Part shown: piece by piece, positions 58,638 through 64,000 of the stretch
Position numbering within the stretch: position 1 is the stretch's first letter
How the letters are laid out: every line of letters begins with the position of its first letter
Source: Ecdyonurus torrentis
Taxonomy: Eukaryota; Arthropoda; Insecta; Ephemeroptera; Heptageniidae
DNA length: 64,000 nucleotides
Assembly (NCBI GenBank): GCA_949318235.1
Contig: OX439134.1
Location: 24,872,662-24,936,661 of the forward strand
Direction of reading: 5' to 3'
Translations under genes and position numbers: made by a program
The notes under the pieces: model-generated
Database searches by the model: none
What the model was told of the DNA's origin: nothing
The model's input: the letters and a program-made list of their open reading frames with translations, nothing else

Positions 58638-59382
58638 TAAAAAAAAAAAAAAAAAAAATTATATGTATGTGTGTATGTATGTGTATGTATATGTATATAT
58701 ATATATATATATATATGGATATATGGGTATTTCAAATTTTGATAATTAGAGTTTTGTTAATTATTCATACGGTTGGAAGTGGTGTATAGACGAAACAAAC
58801 AAGGTTTATCAGTTTATTGATGTACTATAGTCTAAAATTGATATGTATAAAAATAATGAAGTAAATGGGTATTAAATGCATCTCAAAATGTTAAGGAAGA
58901 ATTAAGTTTGAGTATTGATTGGTGCATCATTATAGTATTACCAACTAATGGGGGAGCAGCTGTTTTGGGGCCATCTTTTGCCGATTTTGCTCGCATCCGC
59001 TTCCGTTTCGACATGCTGCGTATTCGTAGTAATTAGAAACGGAGGCGGGTGTGGGTTGAGTCTTGTGGGGTTGGCTTCGGCATAGTTGTTTCATTGTTGG
59101 TTAATTTATATCGTTGGTAACGCTGTTATGTGCAATGTATAATTCTCCCTTATTTTGTCTATTTATTTATTTGAAAATGGTTATGTGTATTAAATTGGCT
59201 AAATATGCTCTTTACCTCAATATCTCAAAAAGCGTCTCCTATGATATTGTTATGTTGTCAAATATCTGTTGTAAATCTGTTATGTAAAAATGTATTGTTC
59301 TGGTCAAGGTTCATATAATACGGTTGAAAAAGCCGTGTATGCGCCTTAAATAAAGTTATTCTATTATTATTATTATTATTAA
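58638..59382 (+). other. LINE 3' UTR and tail
   Basis: Starts with a poly-A tract (about 58638-58659) and a TGTATG/TA-rich simple region. A GC-richer block follows (58950-59110), and it ends CTTAAATAAAGTTATTCT plus (ATT)n at about 59363-59382. AATAAA directly before the ATT tail supports this as the true 3' end. Alternatively the element ends at 58659 and the rest belongs to another LINE tail. Confidence 0.6.
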
Positions 59383-59384
59383 AG

Positions 59385-60995
<1,611 letters not shown>

Positions 60996-61007
60996 CAGTC
61001 GTGCACA

Positions 61008-61226
61008 GACAAGAATAAATACGTAATAATTATGTTAGCTCAATGCAGCAACATTTATACATAATAAAATAATTTATACTGTGTTGTATAGTGATCATAC
61101 TATGTATAGTATATAATAGTTAAGATGTTTAGCATGATTTCTTATGTTATTTCAAAATATGAATATTTGATATAGCAATTATTCCTTGCAGCATAAATTA
61201 CGTAACTTATTCTTTCCATGTACAGT
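61008..61226. mobile_element. Family C MITE, uninterrupted copy 3
   Basis: AGACAAGAATAAATACGTAA at the left and GCAGCATAAATTACGTAACT with TATTCTTTCCATGTACAG at the right. This is the empty-site reference for the nests at 1427-2280 and 50226-50845. Confidence 0.6.
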
Positions 61227-61245
61227 ACGTTTGATAAGAAATGTA

Positions 61246-61536
61246 TTTTTACCGCACCAATACGAGTCGATGAATAACTATAAGAGCGATATTCACTGCT
61301 GCACTTCTCCACCTTTTACTTGACTTTTATCAAAACAAACTAAAATATGCTCGCCCACCCATTATGTATTCCGTCGCTCTTGTTTGCATGATGTTTACTT
61401 ATCGCTTGGACGAATCGTTTCCTGTCTTGACCAATTGGATCATCAAAATGATAAAAGTCAAGTAAAAGGTGGATAAGTGCAACAGTGAACACCTCTCTCA
61501 TTGTTATTCATTGACTCGTATTGGTGCGGTAAAAAT
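61246..61536. mobile_element. 291-bp fold-back element
   Basis: Ends TTTTTACCGCACCAATACGA and TCGTATTGGTGCGGTAAAAA. Next inward, CCACCTTTTACTTGACTTTT mirrors AAAAGTCAAGTAAAAGGTGG. The short central part is not paired. It is non-coding. Confidence 0.82.
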
Positions 61537-61539
61537 ATG

Positions 61540-62360
61540 CAAAATCCTTTGTGTCCCATTTCTTATAAAACATACTGTACATATTGTTTACCCATTCCAC
61601 TCAATGTTTTTATATAAACAGACTTTGAACATTTTTTTTCATAATAAAAGCATAAAGTTTGTTTTCTATTTTGTTCCTGATATAATTAGGAACTTTTACA
61701 TTCAAATTACAAAAAAAAAAAAAAAAAAAAAAAAAAGAAGATGTTATTTTCAGCATTGTAAAATGGTTATGAAATCTTATATAATATGCAGACAGACAAA
61801 GATTTGTGCAGTAAAAATAACAAGTACTACAATAATGTGAAAGTTACAAGTAAAATTTACATTATATTCTCCCATGGGTTTGGTTTGAGTGTACAAAATC
61901 TAGATGTGGTTCTTGTAAGTAAAACAAGCGGACTGTGTACTTTTAATTAGCACCATCTGCTGCTAATTACACACAGCATACACTTTACAGCACACATACA
62001 GAATTTAACCAACTATTCATTTTTGTATTATACAGTAGTGCTTGCTTATGATTTTTACATATTGTGCAAAATATGTAATGTATTTTTTTCGCATCGTTAA
62101 AAAAAAAAAAAAAAAAAAAATCTACAGCGCAGTAATACATTTTTTACAACATGCTAAAGTAAACCTAATATTATAATTTGTTATCATTTTATATATACAT
62201 TAAACAGTAATTCATTACAAATATAATAAAAGCGTGTATTGACTATATTGAAATGTTTATAACAATATAAATATACCTTTCAAAAATTCAACATGTTTAA
62301 AAAAAATTATAATAATAACCAAATTGTGCTGAAGTAATTTTTAATACTATTTCCATGGTA
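61540..62360. other. AT-rich stretch, no gene seen
   Basis: Poly-A at about 61708-61736 and 62098-62120. No other features. Confidence 0.5.
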
Positions 62361-62365
62361 TAATA

Positions 62366-62961
62366 TAGGGTGGTTGCATCATATAAAAGTCAACGCCATA
62401 TGTAAGCACTATATAGATCGGTTGCACTCATATTTAAGAGCCGCCATTTTGTTGGTCAGGAATACATAGGCCACCATAGGAAAAACCTCATTTTTATTTT
62501 TTTAAATAGTAAAAGAAGCTTCAAACCTCAATCAAAACCTTATTTGTAGCTCCTGATAAGCTCGAAGAATATGAGAAAAAGTCGTTCAGTTGAAATAAAC
62601 TCTTTTTATGTGAAAAATTAGGAGAAATGTTGTTTCCTCTCTGCTGGACAATGTATTAGGCACCACAAACATGGTGACAAAGCGCAAGGATGTGCAAGGG
62701 GTCTATAACATGGGCTGGTATAGGAAAATGACACATTTTGCAAGCTTATAAAAATGCTTAACAATATTTTTGAGAGCAGTGATAATGTTGACAGGTTGAA
62801 TTTCAAGTATGTGACAAAAATAATGATAACAAAAAAAAAATTGACCCATCTAAAAAAAAAAACTATAAAACCACGTTATTCTATGCTCTGAGCAATGTTT
62901 CTTATTGCTTGTATATGGCGTCGACGCGCATTCAATATGATGCCATGCACATACACCCTAT
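62366..62961. mobile_element. Family A MITE, copy 7 (interrupted by family B)
   Basis: Left piece TAGGGTGGTTGCATCATATA with AAGTCAACGCCAT, right piece ACATGGGCTGGTATAGGAAA to GCACATACACCCTA. The two pieces join into one family A copy once the family B insertion is ignored. Confidence 0.75.
62414..62705. mobile_element. Family B MITE, copy 2 (nested)
   Basis: TAGATCGGTTGCACTCATAT to GTGCAAGGGGTCTA, reverse orientation of 40735-41020. Flanked by TA on both sides inside family A. Confidence 0.7.
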
Positions 62962-62964
62962 ACA

Positions 62965-63545
<581 letters not shown>

Positions 63546-63549
63546 AAAA

Positions 63550-64000
63550 GCATAGACCAGAAGAAAACATAATAAGCATTTCCATCACAAAACAGCACAA
63601 CACTATATGGGGGTTACATAAATAACATTAGTTTGTCTCAAAAACCCAACTGTAGCGCCGCAGCAGTGATCAGAAAATTTCAACTTATGCAACCCGCACA
63701 ACATTTTCATACTATTTTTGCCTGCCCTAGTGGAAAAGAAGTATACTTTTTATAATTTTTTAATATTGTTTTTTATACTTAAAGTATACTTATAGAAAAC
63801 TATACTATTATAAAAATATTATACTACGGGTATACTTTTTATATTTCGTATATGGTTTTATCGGACATATCAGTATACTTACATCAAAAGTATACATGTT
63901 TTTGACGTCAAAAACAGAAATATTCACGGAAATTGCATACTTTACAGTTTTTTCACGCTTTCTTATGGAGTCACATTTACATTATGATAAAAGTTGTCGT
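63550..64000. mobile_element. Family K MITE, copy 4 (runs off the window)
   Basis: CATAGACCAGAAGAAAACAT, then GTAGCGCCGCAGCAGTGATC, and later CACGGAAATTGCATACTTTA. Its middle carries a TATACTT-rich insertion (about 63735-63890) not seen in other copies. The right end lies beyond the window. Confidence 0.7.

Larger units (their letters stand above)
53915..59382 (+). mobile_element. Near-complete non-LTR retrotransposon with 2A-like ORF1
   Basis: About 5.5 kb of sequence with clearly higher complexity and codon structure than its surroundings. Layout: 5' UTR, short upstream ORF, ORF1 (2A-like, coiled coil, RRM-like), ORF2 (AP endonuclease plus reverse transcriptase), 3' UTR, AATAAA and (ATT)n. 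The endonuclease/RT order and the RT C-terminal region place it among APE-type LINEs, probably in the Jockey/CR1 group (inferred). The 5' edge is set by the change in composition and is approximate. The 3' edge is the ATT tail. An internal A20 run follows the ORF2 stop. Confidence 0.85.

Overview
This is an intergenic or intronic stretch of a very AT-rich invertebrate animal genome. GC is about a quarter by eye. The reasons are: no dense operon-like coding, dozens of long perfect microsatellites, many short inverted-repeat transposons (MITEs and fold-back elements), mariner remnants, and one almost complete non-LTR retrotransposon with a 2A-like N-terminus. The phylum cannot be fixed from this sequence. 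A marine invertebrate such as a mollusc or crustacean would fit, but that is a guess. No host protein-coding gene could be supported with confidence.

The main coding unit is a non-LTR (LINE) element at about 53.9-59.4 kb on the + strand. It has a GC-richer 5' UTR with a short upstream ORF. ORF1 has a 2A-like GIESNPGP, a coiled coil and an RNA-binding region, and is split by a -1 step at an A8 run. ORF2 carries an AP endonuclease and a reverse transcriptase with YADD. A 3' UTR ends in AATAAA and an (ATT)n tail.

DNA-transposon debris fills most of the rest. Two head-to-head mariner fold-backs lie at 11.0-12.4 and 51.1-52.3 kb. A third mariner with a broken N-terminal transposase half lies at 30.6-31.5 kb. 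There are several TTAA-flanked palindromic families (0.5, 1.8, 9.5-10.1, 13.5, 14.9-15.3, 19.7 kb). At least seven copies of one TA-type MITE (family A) often sit inside another family (C) and host still other elements. A 177-bp hAT-type MITE has a perfect 8-bp target duplication.

Four larger composites deserve attention. (i) 34.7-37.1 kb: nested inverted repeats with dense CAAGATCTTG/GATC arrays around a core holding a 5S-rRNA-like fragment. (ii) 24.0-26.7 kb: about 33-bp tandem repeats in inverted orientation at both ends, with another element nested inside. (iii) 41.3-44.8 kb: a 3.45-kb segment with CACTGCAAA termini and AAGAC-rich ends, containing a plausible four-exon GT-AG transcript with a poly(A) signal. 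(iv) 14.9-15.9 kb: two copies of one palindrome bracketing a (TTG)n tract. The CRE/ATF palindrome TGACGTCA occurs at least 19 times, mostly inside otherwise different MITE families.
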